From: Pempheris klunzingeri
Lineage: Eukaryota > Chordata > Actinopteri > Acropomatiformes > Pempheridae
Direction: 5' to 3'
NCBI RefSeq assembly: GCF_042242105.1
Contig: NC_092013.1
Span: forward strand, 7,420,730 to 7,484,729
Length of the DNA stretch: 64,000 nucleotides
In this document: piece by piece, positions 1 through 12,165 of the stretch
How the letters are laid out: every line of letters starts with the position of its first letter
Numbering within the stretch: the stretch's first letter is position 1
Made by a program: the position numbers and the translations under genes
Notes under the pieces: generated by a model
What the model was told of the DNA's origin: nothing
Databases searched by the model: none
What the model saw: only the letters and a program-made list of their open reading frames with translations

Positions 1-123
1 TGTTATCATTTGCATGGTCACATATACAACTACGTTCATCAAGTGAGGCCGTAGTTCCAGTAAGTTCACGTGACCCGTTTGAATATTTCTAAAGTCAAAA
101 TGCTTAATTTGTGTTTTGTACAG

Positions 124-163
124 GCTCCAGGATGCAGTGGATGAGCTGGCAGCCACAATCTAA
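124..163 (+). CDS. Possible terminal coding exon of an unidentified upstream gene
   Basis: A good splice acceptor (T-rich tract ending in tacag at 123) is followed by a short open stretch. Read from 125 it encodes LQDAVDELAATI and stops at TAA 161-163. Two AATAAA signals follow within 200 bases, which fits a last exon and short 3' UTR. I do not recognise the protein. The peptide is an acidic amphipathic helix-like C terminus and nothing more can be inferred. The reading frame is uncertain because the upstream exon is outside the window. The call rests only on acceptor, stop and polyadenylation signals. Confidence 0.4.
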
Positions 164-305
164 TTTGGAACAAAGCATCTGGGATCAACACAACAATGAA
201 AGCAGAACAACCCACAACTAACCATGATGGAGAAAATTCCATGTTGGTCCAATCAGCTAAAGCCAATTTTAAACCAAGACCACATAAATGATTGAAGTAA
301 TAATG

Positions 306-353
306 AATAAAGGCATTTCTACCACACCACAGTGAGAAATGGAAATGAATAAA
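306..353 (+). terminator. Pair of AATAAA polyadenylation signals
   Basis: AATAAA occurs at 306-311 and again at 348-353, 143 and 185 bases after the stop codon of the putative terminal exon. They would end the upstream plus-strand transcript about 2.4 kb before eif4b begins. Confidence 0.4.
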
Positions 354-470
354 ACCACTTCTTGACCCACAATCAAGGCTCTTGTGTATTTGTAATTGTT
401 ACATAATATAAAAATATGCATAATTTGTTTTGTGATATTTTTTGTCATATTAATTGCACATGTACATATC

Positions 471-536
471 AATGTATATGTACAGTATATACACATACAT
501 ATATACTGTATATATGTATATGTGTACTGTATATAA
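471..536. repeat. AT-rich imperfect palindrome
   Basis: TATATA/GTAC-rich stretch whose two halves are near reverse complements around a central CTG (about 495-515), with perfect 9-base inner arms and an offset of two bases further out. It could extrude as a hairpin. No function is evident. Confidence 0.5.
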
Positions 537-1199
537 CAACCTTAGCTGATTGAAAAACAAATGGCTGACAAATTAAATTATTTAATAGCTGGCTTAATGA
601 AAAATAATCTTAATACTATTGTCTGTTCTCCATGCAGACTTTCAGGATGCTTAAAGTTTCTGTAATGGATGTTTGGCCACTAGGGGCAGAAGAACAAGCC
701 ACAGTCCTTTAATTATTACCTTTTAGTACATCTGTTCTGGGGTTTATGTGATCACATTACACATCCAGCAAACACAGGGCAGTACTATCTTTCTGTCAAG
801 CTTCTGGTCGAATGACAAATTAATAATATTGACTGGCATTTTACTTCTGGTTTGGTCTCAATCAACTCCTCTTTCTGCAACTTTAACTGACTGGTTTATA
901 ATACAGAAAATGTGATTCGAAATACTATGCAAATCTAAATTTTTATCTAATCTTGTTCTTATCCAGTTCTTATCCAAAAAAGAGAAACATTCAGACAGCC
1001 ATATTTACTATTTTCCAGAAAAAGTATGTCCATTAAAACATTACATTACGGATAGGATCCCTACAAAATTAGACATCTAAGATCCTTTCTATTTAACCAC
1101 AAACAGCCATTGTTTCGAGCTATTCACACCCACCAGGCTTCATTAACAATAACGGTAATTTTACCTTAGAGAACACGGAAGTGGCTGTTCTACTGCCGC

Positions 1200-1447
1200 C
1201 TTCCATTCATTTTCTATACCGCTTATCCTTCAGGGTCATAGGGGCTGGAGCCAATCCTGGTTGACTTTGGGCAAGAGGCGGAGTACACTGTGGACTGGTC
1301 AGCAGTCAATCACAGGGCTGGCACATAGAGACAGACAACCACTCACATTCACACAATGAACCTAACCTGCATTTTTTTGGACTGCAGGGGGAAGCAGGAG
1401 TACCCGGAGAGAACCCACACAAGCACGGGAAGAACATGCAAACACAC
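1200..1447 (+). repeat. Dispersed teleost repeat, family A, copy 1
   Basis: Begins at the 'ttttctataccgcttatcc' motif and ends at 'ggagagaacccac...gaacatgcaaac'. The same landmarks in the same order recur at 20845-21130 on the same strand. This sequence is very common in fish genomes. I believe it is a non-LTR (LINE/SINE-type) repeat but cannot assign the exact family. This copy is diverged from the second one. Confidence 0.75.
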
Positions 1448-1514
1448 AGAATGACCTCCAGATTCAAACTGCAAACCGACCACTAAACTAACCCTTCAAA
1501 ACACCAAAGTCACA

Positions 1515-1780
1515 CAAGTTCAAGTTCAAGTTCAAGTTCAAGTTCAAATTTCTTTATTGTCACTATGCAAGATAACAAAATTTTGCAGACTCCCAGCAAG
1601 GCACATACATAACAACACAAACAAACTAACTGATCGTCACAGCAATAGACCACTCCCATGCAAAATGATTGTTTCTGTCTAAAAAGTCTGATGGTTTTAA
1701 ACCAAGTGATATAATGGGTATTCATGGTTAAACAAAAAGGGATCTTACAGGTCTGACTGTGCAGGGATCCTTTCTGTAAC
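1515..1780 (+). repeat. (CAAGTT)5 hexamer plus probable interspersed-repeat remnant
   Basis: Five perfect CAAGTT units (1515-1544) run straight into 'atttctttattgtcacta', then an A-rich segment mentioning 'gcagactcccagcaagg'. This junction type is typical of the 3' end of fish retroposons. The hexamer is seen directly. The element identity is recalled and uncertain. Confidence 0.5.
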
Positions 1781-2084
1781 ATTTGTAGAAATACATGAGT
1801 TATTCTTTAAATCTTAGAAGCAACAATACGTGTTTGGCTCTCAATTACTCAAACAATCCACTTAAATTAGAGCTGATACATAGGATACTTTTAGACATGT
1901 AGCTATCAAACTTACATTTGATAGTTTTGTATTTTGAAACATCGTCAAATTTAGCAATAAAGCATCAAACATAAAAGTCTTGGAACTTTAATTATTCACA
2001 ATTTTACCACTATTTTTATGTTAATTAAGACTATTAAGTGGAGCATATAAATCTATGTAGAGATTTTTGGAAAAGTCCTAGGAT

Positions 2085-2200
2085 TTGAAATAAATAAGAT
2101 CAGATAAGCCTTTACTGATCCCTAGCAGAGGAAATCAGTTTTTGCAACAGCATAAAGACAGAAATAAATACAGATAAGTATAGAAAGGAAAATAATTGAA
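2085..2200 (+). repeat. Interspersed-repeat remnant ('tttactgatccctagcagaggaaatc' type)
   Basis: Resembles the widespread fish retroelement end that reads roughly 'tttattgatccc...ggggaaatt'. The surrounding 1,790-2,640 stretch is AT-rich with no coding signal that I can see. Confidence 0.35.
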
Positions 2201-2639
2201 TAATAAGAGGGGTATAAAATCTAAAATAAGAATGGACATCAAAATAGAAAGTAGAAACTATACAACAGCATTTGTAGAGTCAAAATTACAATTAAGCGAC
2301 TGTGATGCAGTTCAAGTGACAGAGTTGTGGTAAATAGCAGCAGGACCAACTAGTCTATGTCAACAATACACACCAGACTAATATATGACTTGAGTAATGT
2401 CAGTATTTGTCTGTGTTAATTTAACAGAACACATGCAAAAGTCAATGTAGCATTAACACAATATAGTATAATGTGCTACATTATGACTTAGTATAGGATA
2501 TGAGACACAGTATCAGAAATATAACATAATAGTATTGTACAGCAATATAACGTAGTATACAGTATAAGAGTAAGTAAAAAGCAATGAGATTTGCAGCTAA
2601 TAAACGATAAAATAGAAACTTGGTGAAGAGCTGAGCTGA

Positions 2640-3430
2640 GCAGATGTGAGTGAGCAAACAAGGGAGGAGGCATGCTCGTGAACGGCGATGCGCGCTCCCG
2701 ATAATAAACCTCTGACGCCTTCATCCGGGTACTACCACGAACTCGCTCTCCAACATGGCGGCGTCAGGTGAGGTTTATGAGGGTGAACGATCTGGGAGGA
2801 CTGGGGCGATTTCACCGGGTTATACCTCAATATAACGAGGCTCGTGAAGTTTGTGGATAGTTAATACCTCGCGTTAATGGCTCGCGTCGTTGTCCCGCGC
2901 GAATGAGCAGGATTTCGGGTTGTTTTGGTCCGCTAAAGACGTAACTGCTGGACGAAGGCGAATGAACGAAGCAACGACTTGCACAGCCTGAAAACGTTTA
3001 GCCTGCTGATTATAAGCGGTATTTTTATATTATATTAAATACAGCGATGTTTAGGCTCTCCGGCTGTGTGTTTACACGGTAATACGTGTGTCGGACGCTG
3101 TGTGACATGTTATGAAATGTTTCTAACTGCGTGCAGAGCTGGCACATTGTATGCCCGTGGCGGAGCTCGCCGTGGCGCTCACAGGAGATAAGCATCGGGC
3201 GCAAGCGCGTTTCGTGGAGGAGGGGTCGGGCCGAGAGGTCCGGGCAGCCCGAGGAGTCTCCCCACGTGTGCAGCCAGGCTCCCTGATATCGCTGCTTGAT
3301 GAAACGGGGCAGCTGGGCCTGTCGGGTCGCATCGTTAGCACTTCCCTGGCAGCTTCACAACTTTGAGCCGTCCCGTCCAGCCGGCCAAGTCTTGCTCCAA
3401 TGATGGCGCACTTGGATCCAGGCGCTGCGA
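2640..3430 (+). promoter_or_regulatory. CpG-rich promoter region of eif4b
   Basis: CpG density jumps at about 2,680, just before the eif4b start codon, and stays high through the first 650 bases of intron 1, in contrast to the AT-rich flanks. This is the usual CpG-island promoter of a housekeeping gene. No TATA box was seen at a convincing distance. A transcription start could not be fixed. A 5'-TOP tract, expected for a translation factor, is not obvious just upstream of the ATG. Confidence 0.7.
2755..2767 (+). other. eif4b: eif4b coding exon 1 (13 nt of coding sequence)
   Basis: ATGGCGGCGTCAG followed by donor GTGAGG. It supplies M-A-A-S and the first base of the Ala codon completed by exon 2 at 4513. 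The exon is too short to be found by ORF length and is placed from the acceptor phase of exon 2 and the CpG-rich context. Intron 1 is 1,745 bases. Confidence 0.85.
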
Positions 3431-4665
3431 CGTGCACTAGGCCCTAAAACCTAGCCAGCTAAGCAGGGATACTTCCCCCGTCAGCAGTCTTTTGCTGACT
3501 AAGCCCGCATAGGCATAAAGACAAAAGCGACCGACGTAGATAGCAAGCAAACAACCTGCGTGTTTAGCCCCGACAGTTTTAGCTAACTGTCGTCCTTTAG
3601 CAGAAACCCGTGGTGCCAAAAGTTAAAGACACGCAGCTCCTAGCGTGCTAATGTTGCACCAGTCCACGCATGGAGCGCTAAGAAAGCTACTTGAACAGTC
3701 ACTGTTATTTTTTTGGGTTCCGGGGGGTACAGTCAGTGAAGGCCAGTTAGTTAGGCCTGTAAACAATGACTTAGCGTTTTGCACCGGGAAAGAGTTGTTT
3801 TTAGTCGGTGTTGCTCTGTATGTGTGCAGGTTTTGTAACGATGTGTGTAAAGAATGTCCTGACAGCTGGGATTTTCACAATAAAGCTCACAGCCAGCTTT
3901 GTCGCTCCCCCCTTTTCTGCCTCAGACCAAAACAAACCAGACCCGCTCAATGAGATGAACTGGGTGAAGCAACTGGCGACTGTTTGCCATTCAAAAAAGA
4001 CACTAAGAGGAGTGATCTGCAGTGGCTACATGGCCCATTGATTCAGACCTCCTCCAAGGTGCATTCCTTAAAGGAAAAAAAAAATTGGCAAACCTTTTCT
4101 CATCTGGTGCACAGTGACAGTTGGAAGGGCAGACCACTCCCTCTGTGTTAACTTTCAATAGGAAAACAAGTCAGTGTTTTTGTTATCACTCGCACATATT
4201 GCAGTCACCTTATCTGGCTTGGCTGGACAACATCTCGAACTACAAATAGTGTTCGTGTACGCAGAGATGCAGCTGTTCACGACAGACACACAAGTCAGTT
4301 TGAATACCCAGTCTGTCGGTGTGTTTATGTTTTGAACTAATCTGTCAGCGGTGCAGCGTTTCACTGCTGTAATGACTAATAATAGTTCAAATCCACTGCA
4401 AACCAGGGAAGTCATAATGATCATCGCTGTTTTCACACTGTAATGGTCATAATTGGGCCTAGCACGTGTTGTCCATGGCTAACTATGTACTCTGTGGTTC
4501 TCTTCTCTCCAGCTAAGAAGAAGAATAAGAAGGGGAAGACCCTGACTCTGACTGACTTCCTGGCAGAGGACAGTGGAGGCAGCAATGTGGTCCCCAGCTA
4601 CCCATCCAAGTCGACTAGCTGGGCTGATGAAACTGACGACCTGGACGGAGATGGTGAGCACACAG

Positions 4666-4705
<40 letters not shown>

Positions 4706-7700
4706 TATCTTGCTCACATTGCATCTGTCTTGCATTTTTCCACCAAGCAAAGTAACGGCCAATATCTCTCTGCTGCTTGGGGTTGTCTCTTAGCTGAGTG
4801 GGAAGAAATGAAAATGTGTTGAAGAATGCAGTCAGACTGGCAGTGCTGTCACCGTTTATGGTCTGGTAGTTGACTGAATGTAGAATGAGCAGCTTCGTTT
4901 TTTTGTTGTATGCTTAAACATGTTGTGGCAGAGCAGTAGTGATACTTTTATCCCACATCTGATTTACATATACATCTTGACACCAGTTTCTGTTCAGATA
5001 TCACAACATTGAGTTTCTGATGCTGATGCTATGTTTTCTTTCCTCGTGCTAAAGATAGCTATCTAAAATCATGAGACATACAGCATATAACCATGTAATG
5101 AAACAACAACATAACTTAATTGCTGCTGTAGCTTAGTATTAAAATGTTCAGCCTGCAGCCAGCGCTACTTTTTGCAGTGTAAAACTTGAGACTTTACAGT
5201 TTTCTTCAGTAATGATTTTGGACACATTTGATGTCCATGTGTTAACTGTACTGTTTTGAAAGGAATCCACCAACTTGATGGTACAGATTTTTGATGGCCA
5301 TTTTGAATATTAAATGGATGCTTGTATAGTGTGGATTGAGGCCTTTGAGGTCATTAAAATAACCCTCAAAACTCAGTCAGTCAGTCAAATAAAGTCAGTT
5401 ATTTTTCTACTATCATCTATGAAGTGGATGTAGTTTCTCATGCACCCTGCCTGTTTTCCTGCTGTGGCTTGTACAACTTTCTCATACTTCTTTGCATGAT
5501 GCATTAACGCACATTTTTGTCAAATGTATAGTTGTGAACCTCACAGTTTTGATTCATAACAATGTTGCACACTTTCTAGCTTTTTTAGCTTTTTGCTTCT
5601 TGCTAGAGCAACACATGAAGTTGCACATGTCATGTTGTCACATGATGTGTATCTAGTTCACCATATGCACATGACATTTGACTCAGGTACACTTAGATGT
5701 CTGAACTAAGAGATCATGTGAAATAGAAAGGGTTTCCATTCAGTGGGAACTTATTCACACTTCCTTTTTAATGGAAGTTTGGCTTTTGCTGTAGTGTCTA
5801 TTGTATGTATTTAGATGCTTATGTTTACTAGTTAGAGGTGTGGACATTTCCACTTTAGTTCCTATAGCATTTTCTACATTACTTAACATTACATTGATTA
5901 ATAAAAAAGTTGCCATGTGCAGTAATCTACAAAACTGAGGATGCAATACATCAAGATGCATGCAGTATTGTTGACTGCCGAATTATAATTGAATTATGAC
6001 GCTATTGAAGAGTCACACCTCTATTGCTTATGCATATTTTCCCATTAAGATTCACCTTGTTGTAAAGTCTGTTACAAGGTTTATTTTACATGTGACAGAA
6101 TAGATAATGTCCAGGAATTGAAGTGTCACAGAGAAAATGCTGCTGTTAAGTGTCTGATTTAGAAGTTTTAGGTTTGCATTTGTTTGAAATGTTCTCTCTC
6201 TTCATCTGTCTAGTCTCGACTTCGTGGCACACGGAGGAGGACACGTACCGAGCGCCACCCATCGACCGCTCCATCCTGCCCACAGCGCCTCGCTCAGCAC
6301 GTGAACCCAATATCAACCGGTCCCAACTGCCCCGCAGCCCGCCCTACACGGCCTTCCTGGGCAACCTGCCCTATGATGTCACTGAGGAATCGATCAAAGA
6401 CTTCTTCCGCGGCTTGGCAGTAAGTGTAGCAAACACGCTTGCAGCATATAACACGTAGCCCTTGGTCGGCATAGCTACTGCAGAGCTTTGTTTTTGCAAG
6501 GCAACACAAACTGTGAAACTCAAGTGACAGTTTCAGTTGCCGTCTGTGTTTCTCTTCACAGGAGCTGTAAAGACTTAACATATCTGAACATCTTGTGATG
6601 CTCGTCAGTCTTATCAGCATTCAGTCTCACTTGTAGTTTATATATTTATTCCTGAAGTCTTTTAGCCCACACTGACACACTGCCGTTGGGGCTTGTTTAC
6701 ACACTGCAGGGCCAGTGAATGTGTTTAGTAAGAAAGAACAGGACAGGACCTTGTTTCCTTTTTCCCCGTTGTATGTATAGACAGATGTTTAAGATGGGTT
6801 CTTATGTTGCTCAACCTGTTTGTCATATCTTACAGATAACAGAGCTTCCAAAAGTAAAGCTGGTCAGAGTCCCATTTCAGTTTGCTAAGCAGTTTGATGG
6901 TTGTAAAACTCAACAAAAACCCTTTAACCTAGTCATTCACATACCTTTTAAGTAAAACATTGCTACAACTAGAAATGGTCACAGCCCTGCAAGTCAACTA
7001 ATGTTGGTGACACACTTCATTTATCAGCCACAGTGCCTGTCACGGTCTTAGCCTAGAAACTTTTTTTATTCACGGTTTGGCCAGAAATTAATGACAAACA
7101 GTCTCATCTTGCATTTTCTCCAGCTAAAAGCCAACTGATTTGTTCCATATTTTTCATTTGCGTGCTACTCTTATTTTCTTCTGATCTTGTTTTGGGTGAG
7201 CTGTACAGTGCTCAGCCCAGATGAGTGCATTCTCTTTTTCATATGTTGTCCTGTCTTCATCATCTCCAGATCAGTGCAGTGCGTCTGCCTCGAGAGCCCA
7301 GTAACCCAGAGAGGCTGAAGGGCTTTGGCTACGCTGAGTTCGATGATGTGGATTCTCTCCTGAGGGCCCTTAGTCTCAGTGAGGAGGTGAGAGGATGCAA
7401 CAAGAACATGTTTTTATACTTATGTAATTTTATTTCAACACACAGAATTACTAACTGTTTGCCCCCCTATTGCTTCATGCCAACAGAACCTGGGGAACCG
7501 AAGAATCCGTGTGGATATTGCAGATCAGTCTAATGATAAAGGTACATTGCTACAAATTTTTTGCTGTAACCTCGTCTGGACACTAGTGTGCTATTGTAAT
7601 GAGCCTCTCTGCCTTTATAGTCATTTAGCAAATGGGAGTATGCCCTCAGCCTTCATCTTATATAATTAAACTCAACGTCTCCATTTTCTTCACACCTCAG

Positions 7701-10700
7701 AGAGAGATGGTGGATCTATGGGAGGCCGAGACAGGGGTGGACGGATGTCAGACATGGGTCCTGACAAGACAGACACTGACTGGAGGGCTCGACCCACTGC
7801 AGACCCCGACGATGGACCTCCCAGGAGAGATGATGCCTTTGGAGAGAGTGAGTCAGACAAGGCTTTGTTTGTGCTTCAACATGCATACTTGTTTTAGACT
7901 TGATCCAGGGTATTTTTTTGATAGCAGGTTTTGATGGAAGGAACCAATTTCTTAGTGTCAGTGGTGTCAATGATACAAACCTTAAAATGTTCTGGTACAG
8001 TATTAGTTGAAAAACTATTTGTTAAAGCAAACCAAACTCCAAAACTCACTTGCTTTGAAAAATGGAGATCTCCCTGATTTTGCTTCAGGGTTGTGATAAT
8101 GCCCCCTTTCAGTTTTAAATAAAAAAACAAAAACATGCTCAAGTGCTATTTATATATTCCTTTTCCTTCATGTTGACTAGACTACAAGAATTAATGCATT
8201 TTTTCCCCTAATATTCAATGAACAATCACAGCTCAGTCAGAGCAACAGTTCATAAGCAGAACAATTGTATGTATGAAACAACAACATTATTCTGTTATAA
8301 TTGTTGCAGGATCACGCGACCGTTATGAGTCAGATCGTTACAGAGATGGACCACGGCGAGACAATGACCGCTATGATGGAGGTAGAGACCGGTACCGCGA
8401 CCGGTATGACGACCGGGACCGCAGAGACTACGATAGAGGAGGTATGTCGTTCTGCTTGTTTGGATTCACTTCTACATGACTGTATCAGCAATTGTTTTGG
8501 CCTCCTGATCACATGCCCATCCTAATCACATCATTGGCTTACATTACATAGCCATGCTGCTGCCTTGATTGTTCTTAACCTCTTTCCGGTCTCCTCTCCC
8601 GCTGCCCTGCCGTCTCTCTAGGTTTTGACTCTCGTGGAGGAGGCGGCCGTCGTGCATTTGGCAGTGGCTTCCGCCGTGACTATGATGACAGTCGGGGTAG
8701 TAATGATCGTTATGGGGGCCGTGATCGTTATGGCGAACGCGAGGAACGGTATGAGAGACGGGATGAGAGGCGCGAGGAAAGAGGTGAGTTTAGTATAAAG
8801 TACTACGCTTGGTCAACATTTTTTATGAACTGAAAATCTCAAATAAGGTTATTGGACTGTTGGTGTTTGTGTGAGTTAACATTTTTCAGTAGTAACAGTA
8901 ATATTCATCCATGTTCTTATAGCCGCTCCTCAGCAGAGACCCAAGTTGAACCTTAAGCCCCGTAGCGTGCCTAAGGAGGAAGAGAGTGGCAGCAGTGGCG
9001 GTAGCAGTACTTCCACAGGCCCAGCTCCGACCTCCAGCGGCAGGGCCTCATCCATCTTTGGTGCTGCCAAGCCGGTTGACACAGCGGCCAAGGAGAGGGA
9101 GGTGGAGGAGAGGCTGAAGAAAGAGGAGGAGAGGCTGCAGAGGCAACTGGAAGAGGACAAAGGCCGGGGACCTGACAGAAAAATGAGAGACAGGTTAGGG
9201 TTTGACATTGATGGTCATTATGCAGTTTTTTTATTTAGTTGAAACTCAGTTTGTGTTATTTATGAAGTCAAAGTACAGCTATTAAAAATTCTCAGTTTTG
9301 AGAGGTCATGTTAGTGATGTGCCTCTTAATGCAATTTTCAGCCCTATTCACATAACTGTCACCTTTTTGCAGGCATGTAAACTTTTTTTTATTGTTTTCA
9401 GGGATCCAAGTTGGCGCAATGAGGAATCTCATAACGAGCGATCTCGCACAGGAAGTGAGTCTTCACAGCAAGGAAGCACTTCTGGAAGAGGTGAGATTCT
9501 TCTGCTTTTCATTTTGATAGAGCTCGCCGTCCACAATCTGGTTTTCATCAGAGCTTAAGTCTGTGAGATGAGACAGAAGTCAAAGATTTAACTTTTAATA
9601 ACATTTTTTTATTAAAGTAAATTATTAATTTTTTTTTCCGAATTGCTGTACTTTTATGAACTTAGCGTAAGTCATAATATCTTCAAGGTTCTGGAAAATA
9701 TATTTTAAAACAAAACATCCAAATAAACTAAAACAATGCAACAACAATGTGCTCCTCTTCCTCTCCTCCACTAGCGTCCCGGTGTCGAGATAGCGAGCGC
9801 TCTGGGGACAACGAGGTTTTCAGCGGGAGGGAAGGTGAGCCCTCCTCCCCTGGGCCCTCCCCACAGACCCCCTCTACCGGCTCCAAGGAGCCACTGAAGG
9901 TGATGCCTGCTCCTCCCCCCAAGGAGAACGCCTGGGCTAAGAGAAGTGCTGCCAGCACAGGCTCTAGTGATGGTGATGGACGGCCTCCCGTCTCTCCTGT
10001 CTCCCCACATGGTTCAGGTCCTCCCAAGCTCAGGTGAGACTTTCAGGAACGTACTGTTCAGAAACAGCCATTTCTAAAAGAGGTCGTTTCAAGCACAAAT
10101 GACTGAATATCCAGAATTAGCGATCAAAGGCTTGTAGAAAAGTTAAACTTTCATGTGACTGTTTTTTGTACTTTCCCTGATGGTTCTTACTTTCTCTTTA
10201 GCTCCCCAAGTTCTACAGATGAAAGAGGATCTGGAAAAGGTAAGGCCGACTGATGACTGATGGACACACTGGGGATTTTACCCAAAACAAACCGCAGTAT
10301 AGACTATAAATAAAACTGAACAAGCTATGGCCAAGGACTCGAGCAAAACAAGGATCCGAAGAAGGAAGAGAGACAACAATATCTGTACAGATATGTGATA
10401 ATGGAGGCTTAAACAAGACTCAGCAGCCACATTAAAGGTCATGTCAGACTGTAAAGGTCATTACACACAGGACTCCCCATCACTAGTGAGGCAAACATAC
10501 AAAGCTTAGCACCAGTGGTATCTTATCCAAAGAGGTTTGCATACGACAAAAAACATTAGGATTCACCCCCTGGGGTCGTCGCACTGTATATCATGACATT
10601 CCATCCAAAAGTTTTTGAGACATTTAACTCTGGACCTTGGAAGTGTTTGACTTACGGACCAACTGGCACTGTCATCTAGAGCTTCGATGCTAATGTGGCT

Positions 10701-12165
10701 AAGCAGTTCACTCTTCAGCCTGTGTAGATTGCTTATATGAAAGCTTTTAAATATCTCAGAGCTCTCGTGAAAATTCTGACCTCGCAGTCCACAATCTGCC
10801 CAGTGCCCTTTGTGACTCCTTGAGGATTGTAGACTTGCTCAACAGCTTCAGATAAATGTGGTTGTACCTGCAGAAAGGGGTTAGGGTTAGGTTAGGGTTG
10901 GCTAACGCATGTGTGGTCCAGAAAAGGCGACTGAGGTTTGCATATTAAAAAAAGGTTCTGGGGTTTTGGTTTCATTTAGCCCACTAGTCCATAAAAGGTC
11001 GACCCTCACTATACAGATAGGAAGTTGATTCCTTATGGGACATTGGATAATTCTGGACTTGTTAATTTTTTTGGAAATATTTGGCACAACCTTCAAGCTG
11101 ATATCAACTTTATAGGAATAGAGTTCCACTGTACAGGTTGCTTGCATTCAAGCAGTTGTGCACCTCTCATTTGGCCCTACATCAGTGACTAACACCTTTT
11201 GAATCCAACCCAGTGGCTTTTTACGCTGCAGTGTGTTGTGAGTGTAGTCTACTGTTAAAAGTCCACCAACCTCCCTTCACTCAACTGTCTGCCTTCTCCT
11301 TTAAGATGAGAACAAGGCTGACGGTATGCGTCGGGACCGGGGGCCCCCACGGGCACGAGGGGGGCCTGCAGGGCCTGGAGCAGGGCGGGGCCGAGGAGAG
11401 GGGTCCAACAGAGACCGAAGAAAGGAGGCAGACAGGTCAGCCATCCAAAGCTAGCAACTCCAAAGATCTTAATGAGACATGGAGGACATTTATTGGGCAT
11501 CTGTGAAGAGTGGCCTATGTTCAGTTACACAACTGATTACGCATTCATTGTTCCCAGTGTTGTGGACACTAAGAACACCAGGATTTTATGGAGTGCCCAT
11601 TTAATTCTTTCCTGTTGTTCGCCAAATAGTTACAGTCCCCATGATGTTGCACTGGAAATGCTGCATTAATTTTCAGATGATAAGGGAGCATAATTTGTGT
11701 TCCCTTTTTTTTTTTTAGCTGTGTGCTTAAGGATTCACAGCAAGGATTAGCTTTCCTGACCTGAGCTCTGCCGACTAAGTTTAACCGCAGTGTTAATTCT
11801 GATTGTAGAAAGGATAACAGAAGAGACCGAGACTCCAGACCACCCCCAGAGCCAAAGAAATTCGAAGAAACCCCAACCCCCGTAAGTCCGTCACTGCCAA
11901 GGTTTAGTCAGACTTTGATGTCTCTCGAATTATTCTTCATTAAAGGGTTCCCGTAAAGCCTTTAGTTGTTCTACCAGAGCTGCCCCCCCCTCGTACGTTA
12001 GTTTTTATAAACACCCGTTGTTTTTTTACAGTGCATTAACAGCCCGTCGTCAGTCTACTGTACTGTGTTTTCTTTTGCCTCTTTCAGAAGTTCAGCTCAG
12101 CCAGTAAGTACGCCGCTTTGCTAATGGACGGAGACCAAGGAGACGACGCAGAGGACGTAGAATAG
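2755..12165 (+). CDS. eif4b: Eukaryotic translation initiation factor 4B, 15 coding exons
   Basis: eIF4B binds RNA and stimulates the eIF4A helicase during ribosome recruitment to capped mRNA in the cytoplasm. Exons, all GT-AG and phase-consistent: 2755-2767, 4513-4653, 6214-6419, 7270-7386, 7487-7541, 7701-7847, 8310-8441, 8622-8783, 8923-9193, 9402-9490, 9775-10033, 10202-10239, 11306-11435, 11809-11881, 12088-12165. The sum is 1,911 nt, or 636 residues plus TAG; human EIF4B has about 611. The start MAASAKKKNKKGK matches the vertebrate N terminus and follows a C-rich leader. Seen in order: SWADETDDL, APPIDRSILPTAPR, an RRM at about 97-172 (RNP2 AFLGNL 98-103; RNP1 KGFGYAEF 137-144), an Asp/Arg/Tyr/Gly-rich DRYG region, PKLNLKPRS, KPVDTAAKEREVEERL, SRTGSESS, KVMPAPPPKENAW, and an acidic C terminus. 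No frameshift or internal stop. Whether this is the a or b teleost paralogue cannot be told. Confidence 0.97.
4668..4703. repeat. (CA)n microsatellite beside the eif4b exon 2 donor
   Basis: About 18 CA units start 14 bases after the exon 2 splice donor (GATG|GTGAGC at 4653/4654). Intronic CA repeats close to a 5' splice site are known hnRNP L binding and splicing-control elements. A role here is inference only. Confidence 0.95.
6214..7541 (+). other. eif4b: eif4b exons 3-5 encoding the RRM
   Basis: Exon 3 (6214-6419) carries the APPIDRSILPTAPR linker and RNP2, exon 4 (7270-7386) carries RNP1 and ends in SLSEE, and exon 5 (7487-7541) completes the fold with NRRIRVDIADQ. Together they encode the canonical RNA-recognition motif of eIF4B with both RNP aromatic positions intact (Phe99; Phe139/Tyr141/Phe144). 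Confidence 0.9.
7701..8783 (+). other. eif4b: eif4b exons 6-8 encoding the DRYG-rich region
   Basis: Exons 7701-7847, 8310-8441 and 8622-8783 encode a low-complexity stretch dominated by Asp, Arg, Tyr and Gly (repeated DRY, DRYR, RRDY units). In mammalian eIF4B this region mediates self-association and eIF3 binding. The matching composition here supports the same role by homology. DNA-level repetition of the GAC-CGC-TAT type codons is visible, so repeat-number variation between fish would be expected. Confidence 0.88.
10545..10690 (+). repeat. Dispersed teleost repeat, family B, copy 1
   Basis: 'attaggattcaccccctgggg...catgacattccatccaaaagtttttgagacatttaactctgg' matches a fish repeat that I know by the phrase 'ccatccaatagttgttgagatattt'. 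A related copy lies at about 23780-23910. It sits in eif4b intron 12 (10240-11305). Confidence 0.55.
10880..10904 (+). repeat. Short interstitial telomere-like tract
   Basis: Reads TTAGGG, TTAGG, TTAGGG-type units in tandem (GGTTAGGGTTAGGTTAGGGTT) inside eif4b intron 12. It is too short to be a functional telomere. It may be a double-strand-break repair scar or chance. Confidence 0.7.

Noticed and set aside
3151-3366. Plus-strand open frame in eif4b intron 1
   Set aside because: It is inside the CpG island, not conserved with eIF4B, and the phase of exon 2 requires direct splicing from the 13-nt exon 1.
4479-4793. Open frames with VCVCVC and THTHTH
   Set aside because: Shadows of the CA microsatellite. 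Only the 4513-4653 part is real eif4b exon.
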